64,000 nt of DNA from G958296245 sp963664035 (GTDB lineage Bacteria > Chloroflexota > Dehalococcoidia > Lucifugimonadales > G958296245): contig OY760867.2 in assembly GCA_963664035.2 (NCBI GenBank), forward strand, positions 3,348,001 through 3,412,000. Reading direction: 5' to 3'. Under the pieces are notes generated by a model. That model was not told the origin of the DNA and made no database searches. It saw only the letters and a list, made by a program, of their open reading frames with translations. The position numbers and the translations under genes were made by a program. Positions 1 to 7,759 of this stretch are shown one piece after another; the first letter of the stretch is position 1; the number at the start of each line of letters is the position of its first letter.

Positions 1-701
1 TGCTCCAGGCGCTCATCGAGGAAGTGAAGGCGCAGAGCGGCGGCGCGGGCCGCAAGAACGACCGCGACGTGGCGCCGAAGGTGGCGGCGCTGAAGAAGGA
101 GTGGCTGGACGAGTGGATGCCGCAGTTGACCTCGGACGAGGTTCCGATCAACCAGTACCGGATCATATGGGACCTGCTACACAACGTGGACCGCGCGAAC
201 ACGATAGTCACCCACGACGCCGGCAGCCCGCGCGAGCAGATCGTGCCGTTCTGGGAGACGGTCGCGCCGCACACCTACATGGGCTGGGGCAAGTCGACGC
301 AGCTAGGGTACGGCTTGGGCATCACGATGGGCGCGAAGCTGGCCGAGCCGGAGAAGCTGTGCGTGAACATGATGGGCGACGCGGCCATCGGCATGGTGGG
401 GATGGACATCGAGACGGCGGTGCGGAACAAGATCGGCATACTGACGATCGTGTTCAACAACCAGGTGATGGCGATAGAGCGCGGCCACATGCCCTACTCC
501 GCCGAGATGTACGACGCGCTGACGCAGTACGGCGACTACGAGAAGCTCGCGGCGGCGCTGGGGGCGTGGTCGATGAAGGTCGAGCAGCCGGACGACTTCG
601 TACCCGCGCTGAAGCAGGCGATCGAGGTGACGCGCACGGGCCGGCCCGCGCTGCTGGACTGCATCGTCAAGGAGGGATACGACTTCTCGCAGTTCAAATA
701 A
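1..701 (+). CDS. Thiamine-pyrophosphate enzyme, C-terminal part (5' partial)
   Basis: The reading frame is already open at base 3, so the gene begins before the window; the GTG at base 24 is internal. The visible ~230 residues are the TPP-binding C-terminal domain of an acetolactate synthase/benzoylformate decarboxylase-type enzyme. The cofactor motif appears as GDAAIGMVGMD followed about 20 residues later by VFNN, the GDG-x(n)-NN pattern with Ala for the second Gly. A GWGKSTQLGYGLG stretch precedes it. The protein ends YDFSQFK. The substrate cannot be told. The bases encoding its end recur at 2839-2853, which marks a local rearrangement. Confidence 0.85.
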   Translation, partial: LQALIEEVKAQSGGAGRKNDRDVAPKVAALKKEWLDEWMPQLTSDEVPINQYRIIWDLLHNVDRANTIVTHDAGSPREQIVPFWETVAPHTYMGWGKSTQLGYGLGITMGAKLAEPEKLCVNMMGDAAIGMVGMDIETAVRNKIGILTIVFNNQVMAIERGHMPYSAEMYDALTQYGDYEKLAAALGAWSMKVEQPDDFVPALKQAIEVTRTGRPALLDCIVKEGYDFSQFK

Positions 702-769
702 CGTCCCCGTTCACAAGGACGTGGGGTAACGCCTAGAAACGGCTTGATTGCTGCGTCGGAGTATCACGG

Positions 770-1588
770 CTAGTCGCAGACGTCGTAGCCGTCTACCCAA
801 AGGATCTTGACGGCTCCTTCAGGTAGCCGGACAGTGACGAGCGAGAGGGGACTGAAACCGGCGGCAGTAAACTCGCAACCTTGCCATTCTGCCCACTCGG
901 CCTGCTCTAGTTCGCGCCATGCTAGGTCTTCAGAGCTTACAGATTCGCCGGTGTATAAGTTAAAGGTCTGAACCGAGAAGGGACCGAAGGTGGCTCCCTT
1001 GTCGCGTAAGGCTAGGATGCGGCTCTTGTCTTTCTCCGCCTTGCGAGCTGCTTCTTCCGCCTTGTGGGCTGCTTCTTCCGCCTTGCGGGCTTCGCTCTCG
1101 GCTGTGAGTTGAGCGTTGCGGGCGTCGCGGATACCCTGGAGGTAGTAGAGGCCGTCGCTAATGGCCTGTTCACGATGATCTTTCTGCGATTGCATCATGC
1201 GGTTGTAGTCCTGCTGGCGTTCGGGAGTCCATTCGTCCCATTGGGAGGGCTTCTGGTCCCAATCGGGTAAGCCCCAGTTGTCGATTCCCAGTTCGTGGGC
1301 AAGCTTGAGACTTTGGTCGTATTCGGCCTGCGCGCTATCTGAGAGCATGTTTACCCACTTGGGGCGCGAGTCTCGTTGGATGAAGTCGGTGATTGCGTCA
1401 CGCTGTTCTCTAACCTTGGCGGCCAAAGTAGATTCGTAGAACGGTGAAGCGTCCCAGCCGACGGCTGCTGTGAAAACAATGATCGCGACAAGGGCCATGG
1501 TGCCTGCGAGAATCAGGCGATGGCTGGAGAAACGCCTTGTGGTGTTGGTGACGGGTGTGCGGATGGCGTCGATGCCCGCCTGCACCAC
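770..1588 (-). CDS. Membrane-anchored coiled-coil protein of unknown function, start uncertain
   Basis: Not a family I recognise. A hydrophobic segment lies near residues 25-45, followed by a soluble part with an Ala/Glu/Lys heptad-like stretch (KAEEAAHKAEEAARKAEK). The C-terminal ~40 residues end in GYDVCD and match the end of the broken gene at 57679-58128, including an RIxALxDKGA motif, so the two are paralogues. The GTG start at 1588 is weak. The best ribosome-binding site (AAGGAG, seven bases before ATG 1731) opens a different frame that stops at 1513, so an N-terminal frameshift is possible. It sits inside the patch between 0.7 and 2.85 kb. Confidence 0.6.
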   Translation of the reverse strand: MVQAGIDAIRTPVTNTTRRFSSHRLILAGTMALVAIIVFTAAVGWDASPFYESTLAAKVREQRDAITDFIQRDSRPKWVNMLSDSAQAEYDQSLKLAHELGIDNWGLPDWDQKPSQWDEWTPERQQDYNRMMQSQKDHREQAISDGLYYLQGIRDARNAQLTAESEARKAEEAAHKAEEAARKAEKDKSRILALRDKGATFGPFSVQTFNLYTGESVSSEDLAWRELEQAEWAEWQGCEFTAAGFSPLSLVTVRLPEGAVKILWVDGYDVCD

Positions 1589-1629
1589 AGGCCAGACTGA
1601 GAAACGCCTTGTGGTGTTGGTGACGGGTG
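1527..1629. repeat. 31-bp direct repeat, two copies 72 bp apart
   Basis: Bases 1527-1557 and 1599-1629 are identical (starting gagaaacgcc). The 72-bp offset is a whole number of codons, so the duplication adds 24 residues without shifting frame in the N-terminal region of the minus-strand gene at 770-1588. Confidence 0.85.
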
Positions 1630-1731
1630 CGCGCCCTTCCCTGTGGGCCCAGAATCTTTGGTGCGCACATCTGGCACACGTACAGGTGAGGGGTGGGTGG
1701 CACGGGCCGATTCGCGGTCATTATTCGGCAT

Positions 1732-2184
1732 CGTGGTCTCCTTCGAATTGGCAGTTGTAAGGGGTCGTGGAGGTCTTCGGTGCTCGCAGTGGTCCCCATT
1801 GGGCGGCATTCTACCACCTCGATCAAAGCTGCGTGAGACTCAGGTAGCGGTGGCTGACCGCCATCGTTAGGGTGACTGATATGCGCGTTGAGGTTGGTCA
1901 GCATCATCGCTGTCCGGTATTCGCCTAGGTGGGACCGCGCTCAACTGGGACAAGGCCCTCCCAACGGGCAGACGGGCCTCGGTCAGGAGACGGCGGTAGC
2001 TGAACCACCCGCCGCACTCCGCCTTGCCGACCGGCCCGACCTGCTGACTAGGCTACTAGGTGCAACGTGGTGCTTTCATCCTCTGCAGGTAGCATGGCAA
2101 TACGGACAAGGGTTCCTAGACTCCCGGCAAAGGGCTTGCACCTCTGCACAACCCGCTTTTCCGCGGCCAGCTAGCAGCTAGGGG
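1732..2184. other. Gene-free stretch
   Basis: I see no convincing gene. The short open frames here have no good ribosome-binding site and no recognisable domain. It is probably decayed sequence belonging to the 0.7-2.85 kb patch. Confidence 0.5.
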
Positions 2185-2282
2185 CTCCGTGGAGTCGGGG
2201 ACGTCGGTCCAGCGGCCTCCCTCGGCGATGGACTGGCTGATGAGGCAGGGCAGGGTAATGTCCATGGCCTCGTGGATGCCTT
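2185..2282 (-). pseudogene. Duplicated 3' fragment of the Gfo/Idh/MocA gene
   Basis: About 98 bases match the 3' end of the oxidoreductase gene at about 2874-2972, same orientation, with scattered substitutions and one 3-base deletion. The fragment encodes only the region around WTDVPDS and has no gene body. It is a scrap left by duplication or unequal recombination. Confidence 0.8.
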
Positions 2283-2368
2283 GAATGATCTAGCAGTAGC
2301 CTACCGCGTTCTATTATTATGATGAGGTCACACGCCAAGCGTGCGTACATGCGGCTACATGGGGTACG

Positions 2369-2839
2369 ATGGCTACCACCACACTTGTTCACGATCTGAC
2401 AGAACCGCGAGAGGAGACGGCTAATCGTGGGCGAGAGCGGCTTGCCGCCAAGCTGCGGGCGAGCTTTGAAGTCGATCCTGTCGAAGACGGCATGGAGCAT
2501 CCTGCCGAAGAGATCATTGGCGAAGCGCTGCGGTCCGCGGAGGACGAACGGGTCCTCGACTGGCTTAGAGACTTCTGCGCCGACGCCGCGCAGCCCAGCT
2601 TCGCTGCGTCGGCTCTGCGCTGCCTGGGGCGTCACGACTATGTGGGGACGGCTTCATGGCGCGTAGGTCTGCTGCGCGACGGCTTGGCCATGGCCAGCGT
2701 GGAGATTAGGGACGCTGCCGTACAGGCGGCGGAATCGTGGGGCGACTCTGGCTTCATTGAAGTCCTACAATCACATTCGGAGCCCGAGCCGTGGCTTCGA
2801 CAGTACATCTTCGACGTTGTTGATGACCTGGCCGGATAG
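2369..2839 (+). CDS. Small alpha-helical protein, HEAT-repeat-like
   Basis: 156 residues with no signal peptide. The second half contains alternating amphipathic helices (SFAASALRCLGR, then EIRDAAVQAAESWGD, then LRQYIFDVVDDLAG) in the style of HEAT/armadillo or PBS-lyase-like repeats. Ala-rich helices separated by Gly/Asp turns support a protein-interaction role, but no partner can be named. The gene lies in the inserted patch between the TPP enzyme and the oxidoreductase and points toward the latter. Its stop is followed by a 15-bp copy of the TPP-gene end. Function unknown; the HEAT assignment is inferred from pattern only. Confidence 0.65.
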   Translation: MATTTLVHDLTEPREETANRGRERLAAKLRASFEVDPVEDGMEHPAEEIIGEALRSAEDERVLDWLRDFCADAAQPSFAASALRCLGRHDYVGTASWRVGLLRDGLAMASVEIRDAAVQAAESWGDSGFIEVLQSHSEPEPWLRQYIFDVVDDLAG

Positions 2840-2853
2840 ACTTCTCGCAGTTC
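2839..2853. repeat. 15-bp direct repeat of bases 681-695
   Basis: gacttctcgcagttc occurs at 681-695, in the last codons of the TPP enzyme, and again here. The two copies bracket a 2.14-kb segment, suggesting insertion or duplication between them. Confidence 0.7.
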
Positions 2854-2858
2854 CCTGT

Positions 2859-3980
2859 CTAAGAAGACACCCACTCCCTGGAGTCGGGGACTTCGGTCCA
2901 GCGGCCCCCCTCGGCGATGGACTGCTGGCTGATGAGGCCGGGAAGGGTCATGTCCATGGACTCGTGGATGCCTATCTCCGGCTCGCGTCCTGAGATGACG
3001 GCGTCGACGAACTCGACCACCTCGAGGAGATCGCCGCCGCCGTGGCCGGCCTGGGCGGCTGCCTCGCCGTACCTGCGCCACGCGTCGGGCATGAACTCCT
3101 CGGCGAGGTCGTCCAGGTCCATCCACCCCAGGCCGTCGGAGCGGGAGCGGAGCCATATGCGGTCGTTCTCGCCGGGGGCGCGGGCGGACTCGTAGCATCC
3201 GTCGGTCCCCTGTAGCTGGAAGTTGCCGGTGGAGTGCGGGCGGTCGGAGAGCATGTCCACCCTGATCTTGACGAGTCCGCCGGAGCGCATCTTGCAGAGC
3301 ATGACGCAGGAGTCCTGGTTCTCGTAGCGGTCTCCGCGCGGGTCGGCGTAGTGGTGTCCGCTCCCGGCGCAGGCGACGCCGACCACGCGGTCGCTGGACA
3401 TCCAGTTCAGGATGGGGCCGAGGCTGTGGGTGCCGTAGGTTATGCCGTCTATGCCGGTCTGCCAGCGGCGGCGCCAGCGCGTGACCTCGTTCAGGGCCTT
3501 TAGCTCGTGGATGTACTCGCCCTCGGCGTAGTAGAGGGCGCCGAAGAGGCCCTCTTTGGCAATCTGCTTCACGACCTGGTTCTGGCGGGTGTAGATATAG
3601 TTCTCGGCCATCATGTAGGTTCCGCGGCTGCGGCTCCACGCCCGCACGAGGTCGCGGCACTCGTCGACGGACACGCCGGCGGGCACCTCGCTCAGGACAT
3701 GGACGTGTCGCTCGAGGGCGGCGATGGCCTGCGAGACGTGCAGCGGCATAGGCGTACCGATGACCACGGCGTCCAGGTCGGACCTGTCGAGCATCCGCTC
3801 GTAGTCGCGGTAGGCCTCGGCGGCGCCCAGCTCCGCCTTCGCCGCGTATAGGCCGTCGGGGGCGATGTCGCAGACGGCGTGGACGCGCACGGAGTCGAGG
3901 ACGCCGCCGGCGCGGAAGATGCCTCCGCCGCGCTGCGCGGCCCCGACGATCCCGATGTTCAGGGATTCGAGCACGCTCAC
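2859..3980 (-). CDS. Gfo/Idh/MocA-family NAD(P)-dependent oxidoreductase
   Basis: About 373 residues. The N-terminal Rossmann fold starts SLNIGIVGAAQRGGG, and the second fold carries VLSEVPAGVSVDE, the usual EKP region with Val for Lys, so the customary lysine is absent. The C-terminal half is the substrate-binding alpha/beta domain. I chose GTG 3980 because it overlaps the TatD stop by four bases (GTGA), a typical coupling. Family members oxidise sugars or cyclitols; the substrate cannot be deduced. It is downstream of tatD in one transcription unit. A scrap of its 3' end is duplicated at 2185-2282. Confidence 0.85.
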   Translation of the reverse strand: MSVLESLNIGIVGAAQRGGGIFRAGGVLDSVRVHAVCDIAPDGLYAAKAELGAAEAYRDYERMLDRSDLDAVVIGTPMPLHVSQAIAALERHVHVLSEVPAGVSVDECRDLVRAWSRSRGTYMMAENYIYTRQNQVVKQIAKEGLFGALYYAEGEYIHELKALNEVTRWRRRWQTGIDGITYGTHSLGPILNWMSSDRVVGVACAGSGHHYADPRGDRYENQDSCVMLCKMRSGGLVKIRVDMLSDRPHSTGNFQLQGTDGCYESARAPGENDRIWLRSRSDGLGWMDLDDLAEEFMPDAWRRYGEAAAQAGHGGGDLLEVVEFVDAVISGREPEIGIHESMDMTLPGLISQQSIAEGGRWTEVPDSREWVSS

Positions 3981-4813
3981 CGCGTTGCCTCCGCGCCGGC
4001 GCATTCGACGTATTCCAGCACTGAGCGGCGGCCCACCATGTCGAGGAGGTTGGCGGTGGTCGCGGCCTCGACCTCCTCCGGCGACACGCCCTTGAGCTCG
4101 GCGAGCTTCCGGGCGATGTCCTTCAGGTGGCGCGGCTCGGTCCAGTTCTCGCGCTTGGCCTTGAAGGGCTGCGGGGCGGCGTCGGTCTCGAGGACGATGC
4201 TGTCCATCGGTAGCTGGGCGGCCACCTGCTGGAGGCGGGGCAGCCTGAGGAGAGGGCGGGCGAGGGATATGTAGAAGCCGAGGTCGATGGCCTTCCTCGC
4301 GGTGTCGATGTCGGCCTGGAAGTAGTGCATGGCGCCGCCGACCTCGTAGGCGCGCTCCTCCTTGAGCACGCGCAGGACCTCGTCGTGGGACTCGCGGCTG
4401 TGGAAGACGATGGGGAGGCGCAGGTCGACCGCGATGCGCACCTGCTCGCGGAACGCCTGGTATTGGACCGCGCGGTCCGGCACGTCGTCCATGAAGTCGA
4501 GGCCTATCTCGCTCATGACGAGGACCTTTGGGTTCGAGGCGGCGAGACGGTGGAGGCGGGCCCCGGTCGCATCGTCCACCGGCCCTTCGAGGTCCATCGG
4601 GTGGATGCCGACGCCGGCGAAGACCTGGGGGAACCTGTTCGAGAGCGCGGCGGCGCGCTCCGAGGAGGCGGCAGTCGTGCCGGCCACGATGACGAGGCCC
4701 ACGCCAGCGCCGCGGGCGCGGTCGAGGACTTCGGCGACCTCATGGTCCGGGTAGGCGTCGAGGTGTGTATGGCAGTCGGCTAGCACGTGAAAAAGTGTTC
4801 CATTTTGTTCCAT
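3977..4813 (-). CDS. tatD: TatD-family metal-dependent hydrolase
   Basis: 278 residues forming an amidohydrolase-type TIM barrel. Metal ligands and family motifs are visible in order: HTHLD (residues 15-19), SEIGLDF, VFHSRES, AMHYFQ and the late ETDAAPQP. The family includes TatD/YcfH-type metal-dependent DNases involved in DNA quality control; cytoplasmic location is expected. The start at 4813 gives normal length for the family. The gene overlaps the downstream oxidoreductase by four bases. Role as a 3'-5' DNase is inferred from family membership. Confidence 0.9.
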   Translation of the reverse strand: MEQNGTLFHVLADCHTHLDAYPDHEVAEVLDRARGAGVGLVIVAGTTAASSERAAALSNRFPQVFAGVGIHPMDLEGPVDDATGARLHRLAASNPKVLVMSEIGLDFMDDVPDRAVQYQAFREQVRIAVDLRLPIVFHSRESHDEVLRVLKEERAYEVGGAMHYFQADIDTARKAIDLGFYISLARPLLRLPRLQQVAAQLPMDSIVLETDAAPQPFKAKRENWTEPRHLKDIARKLAELKGVSPEEVEAATTANLLDMVGRRSVLEYVECAGAEATR

Positions 4814-5026
4814 TTCGTTTCATTTCGTATGTGAGGCTTCGGGACTTTGGGGCCGGTACGGGACGGTCCTGAGATATGGATGGGGCGCATTCAGGGCGCT
4901 CCTGGACGGAAATGGGACGGCGCTTCGGGCGCGTCCGGCCTCAGCGGGGCTGGTATTGCGGCACGTGTGCATGGGGAATATGTTAGCACGGGCGTTCGCG
5001 GCGGGTCAAGGTCTGGACCGTGACTG
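4814..5026. other. Gene-free stretch upstream of tatD
   Basis: No gene seen. It probably holds the promoter of the tatD/oxidoreductase pair on the minus strand. It also contains loosely repeated gggacgg/gggcgc words. Confidence 0.4.
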
Positions 5027-5147
5027 TAACTGTTCAGAGTTGGTGTTGTTCCTCGTCCAGGGCGGCCACAAGGGACGCCCCTACGATACAGCTTCCATCC
5101 CGTAGGGTGCAGCCCTTGTGGCTGCCCTCCCGTACTCTGAACAGTTA
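5027..5147. mobile_element. Inverted-repeat element (MITE-like), single-core copy
   Basis: The 121-bp element has perfect 14-bp terminal inverted repeats: taactgttcagagt at 5027-5040 and its reverse complement at 5134-5147. The core is itself an imperfect palindrome (gccacaaggga... pairs with ...cccttgtggc). The 9-mer ccgtgactg lies at 5018-5026 just outside the left end and again at 5149-5157, one base beyond the right end, consistent with a target-site duplication. Related copies lie at 12.2, 15.1 and 38.3 kb. It encodes no protein, so any movement would need a transposase in trans. Confidence 0.75.
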
Positions 5148-5258
5148 CCCGTGACTGTGATTCGCGTGATGGTGTGATGGTGTAATTATTCGGAGGCGGC
5201 GCGGGATTTGGAACGGACCGACGCGTTTAGCATGGGCCATGGTACGGGGTGATGCGCG

Positions 5259-5330
5259 AATGGGAAGCGGATTGGGGCGTATGGGGCGCGGGTTGGGGCG
5301 TATGGGACGCGGATTGGGGTGTATGGGCCG
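5259..5330. repeat. Short degenerate tandem repeat, ~20-bp unit
   Basis: Three to four copies of a unit like gcgtatggggcgcgggttgg occur in a row. No gene is associated; the surrounding open frame is low-complexity and rejected. Confidence 0.6.
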
Positions 5331-5563
5331 GCCGGGCGGGGTGCTACTACCGAATGGAGGAGGCGCTCAGCCTCAACTCACGATGAAATGTAACAGGGGT
5401 CGCGGAGCCTCTGGCGCAGCTCCCGTTCGAGCATGGAGACGGGCACCGCCGCAATGCCCTATCCGTACGGGATGCAGTGGGCCTCGTGCCCCCTTGCGGC
5501 TCGTACGGACAGTACTTGGGTTAACTCGTCGTGGAGAAGCCCACTGCCACAAGGGGGTTCTCC

Positions 5564-6662
5564 ATGTCTGTACGGATTGTTATTACGGTGCTGGCTACCA
5601 TGATGGCTGTCCTGCTGGTCTCGTGCGCGGGGCCGCAGGGAATGCAGGGAGAGACCGGCCCTTCGGGGCCGTCCGGCTCGCAGGGGCCGCAGGGATCGCA
5701 AGGCCCTCCGGGTGAGACCGGCCCGATGGGCCCGCAAGGCGTTCAGGGTGACCCCGGTCCGCGGGGAGAGACGGGTGAGCAAGGCCCGCCCGGAGCTACC
5801 GGCCCGCAGGGACCGCAAGGCCCTCAGGGTGAGACGGGCGCGCCGGGGCCGGAAGGTCCCGAAGGCCCACGCGGTATGACAGGCCCCGCCGGCGCGACGG
5901 GCACCCAAGGGCCGCAAGGTCCCGAAGGTCCGCCGGGTCCGGAAGGCGCGACAGGCCCCCAAGGGCCTCCCGGCCCGCCAGGGCAAGCCGCCGCACAGGG
6001 CGCTCAGGGGCCGCCCGGCCCGCCGGGGCCGGCAGGCGAGATGGGACAGCAGGGGCCGCCAGGGCCGGCGGGCAAGCCCTTTGACTTCGCCGACCTTGCC
6101 GAACGGGTAAAGCCAGGTCTCGTAGAGATCGAGACGGAGCGTTGGACAGGAACGGGTTTCTTCATAGCGCCGGATTGCGCCGTCGTGACATCACGGCATC
6201 TGCTGTCCAAGGGGGACGGAGAGATATACGACGGAGCTACGGTCCGGTTGCAGAGCGGGCAGGTCGTTCCGTCCGACGTCGAGTATGACGTTGAGGAGAA
6301 GGACATCGCCGTGTTGCGCCCGGTACGCGCCATTGCCGACTGCCAAGAACTCCCGCTGTCAGCCACGTCGCCGCGTCTGGGAGAGGCGGTCTTGGTGTTG
6401 GGCTACCCCCGACATGCACTCCGGCAGCACAATATCAGCCGTCCCCGCGCACGTCGTGAACATCGACTCTATAGCGTCGATAGACTTCTTGGTGTTCGGC
6501 TTCGTGACGAGTGGCTCTTCCGGCGGTCCCATCGTGAACATGGACGGCGAGGTAGTGGGACTCACGTGGGGAAATTGGGCCGTCGACCGTGACGCTGACC
6601 GGAATTGGATATGGCTAAACTTCCTGTTGGCGGCTGTGGACGTGTCAAAGCACCTGCGATGA
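5564..6662 (+). pseudogene. Collagen-stalk lipoprotein with trypsin-like protease head, interrupted by a frameshift
   Basis: Start ATG 5564 follows AAGGGGG. Residues 1-21 form a lipoprotein signal ending in the lipobox LVSC. Residues 23 to about 172 are nearly uninterrupted Gly-X-Y triplets, a collagen-like triple-helix stalk. A chymotrypsin-fold domain follows: His in TSRHLL, Asp in EEKDIAVL, then GYP. At 6406-6410 a run of five C shifts the frame. Four C would continue as GYPDMHSG into the frame carrying the nucleophile GSSGGPIV and ending at 6662. Without correction the product stops at 6592 and lacks the catalytic Ser. The domain design implies an envelope-tethered trimeric protease. A sequencing error or phase variation could also explain the shift. 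Confidence 0.8.
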
Positions 6663-6731
6663 GTAAGAAGCGATGGGGTGAATGAATCGGACAAACGGGT
6701 TGAGTTGCACGTGCCGCCGATGCGAGTTGAA

Positions 6732-6768
6732 GGCCCGCAGCCACCTTGAGTGGCTGCGGGCCTCTTAA
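6732..6768 (+). terminator. Rho-independent terminator after the collagen/protease gene
   Basis: A perfect 13-bp stem (ggcccgcagccac, 6732-6744, and its complement 6750-6762) closes a 5-base loop and is followed by tctt. It lies 70 bases after the protease stop. Confidence 0.85.
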
Positions 6769-7123
6769 TCCAGGGCTTTTTCAGGAGTTATGCACTACCC
6801 ACGGGACGCACATGGCTGGTGAGACTTGTTGGCAATGCGGGCTAGGCTTATCGCCGTGTTGCTGGTAAGGGGGACGACAGGGAAGATCAAGTCGCTTTGC
6901 CGGCGCGATCCTGTGCGCCGATGCGCCTGTGCTGTTGATGGCGAGTGTGGTGGTGCTTGGCGCGCCCCAATGGTTTGCAACGTCAGGACGCACTTCAGGA
7001 TGGACTATGCCGCGTGTGTGAAGTGAGGTGGCGATGAAGGGACTGAATGAGACGCAGATGCCATCATGCTAGACTATGTGTCTGGCTACAACGTGAGTTG
7101 GGGAGGAGCCTGGGAGGAGCCGA
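6769..7123. other. Gene-free stretch
   Basis: No convincing gene. The last bases hold GGGAGGAG, the ribosome-binding site of the gene at 7124. The rest shows no domain or repeat that I recognise. Confidence 0.45.
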
Positions 7124-7678
7124 ATGCTTGATTTGATACGTGATTTGAGGAGATGGGTCTCTGCTATATACGGACGTGTGGCTGCCAAGTGCGGACGCGT
7201 CGCTGCCGTATACAAGAGATGGAAACGCTGGTTAGATATTGTAGCTGGAATTGTTGCTGTCCCCTGCACAGGATGGGTCATATGGCAGGGAGTGCAAGGC
7301 GTCACACCGAGCTTCTTGGCCGCAGTCCTCTACTTCTTTGTTGTGCTCTTTTTCATAGTGTCGGTTGTTTCGCCGTACCGAAAGGAACTCTTTGTTGCTA
7401 TTCTGGGGATGGTCGTTGGAGCACTTGCCGGGGTTGTCCCTTACTATGTTCTGGGGATATTATTGTTGTTGCTAGGGTTGTCGCCAGAGGGTCAGGCAAG
7501 CTATGAGGAACTCAACAAGCTATTCAACAATGAGGTGTTCAACCAACTGTTCTTCGTTGCCGGCGCAGCTTCGGGTGGCCCGGTAGCTGTCTATGTCTAC
7601 TTCGAGAGGCAGAAGAAGGAACGCCTGAAGGAGGAGAAAGGCGGTGAGCGTTCCGACACATCAGGGGCTGGGCGGTGA
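7124..7678 (+). CDS. Multi-pass membrane protein of unknown function
   Basis: 184 residues. The N-terminus is basic and amphipathic (residues 1-36). Four hydrophobic segments follow, at about 38-56, 63-83, 90-110 and 140-160, and the charged tail contains ERQKKERLKEEKGG. GGGAGGAG precedes the ATG at normal spacing. No family is recognised. Base composition is less GC-rich than its neighbours. It is followed directly by a short palindromic repeat and convergent SDR genes, so it appears monocistronic. Confidence 0.65.
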   Translation: MLDLIRDLRRWVSAIYGRVAAKCGRVAAVYKRWKRWLDIVAGIVAVPCTGWVIWQGVQGVTPSFLAAVLYFFVVLFFIVSVVSPYRKELFVAILGMVVGALAGVVPYYVLGILLLLLGLSPEGQASYEELNKLFNNEVFNQLFFVAGAASGGPVAVYVYFERQKKERLKEEKGGERSDTSGAGR

Positions 7679-7692
7679 CTTGTGGCGAAGAA

Positions 7693-7713
7693 GGGCGGGT
7701 TTGAAACCCGCCC
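7693..7713. repeat. Palindromic REP-like repeat, copy 1
   Basis: A 21-base palindrome, gggcgggttt-g-aaacccgccc, followed by ctac. The same element is at 15956-15976, and a variant with a compensating base pair is at 25054-25074. It can form a hairpin between convergent genes. Confidence 0.8.
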
Positions 7714-7759
7714 CTACGGCGCCCCCTATGTTCAGGCGCAATCACCCTGTCCCGCTGGA

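Noticed and set aside
1410..1907. 165-residue frame with CQMC motif on the minus strand
   Set aside because: The motif occurs in a duplicated region with three overlapping frames. Only the 770-1588 frame has a paralogue.
5239..5715. Glycine/arginine-rich 158-residue frame
   Set aside because: It spans a tandem repeat and the lipoprotein start, and has no coding signature.
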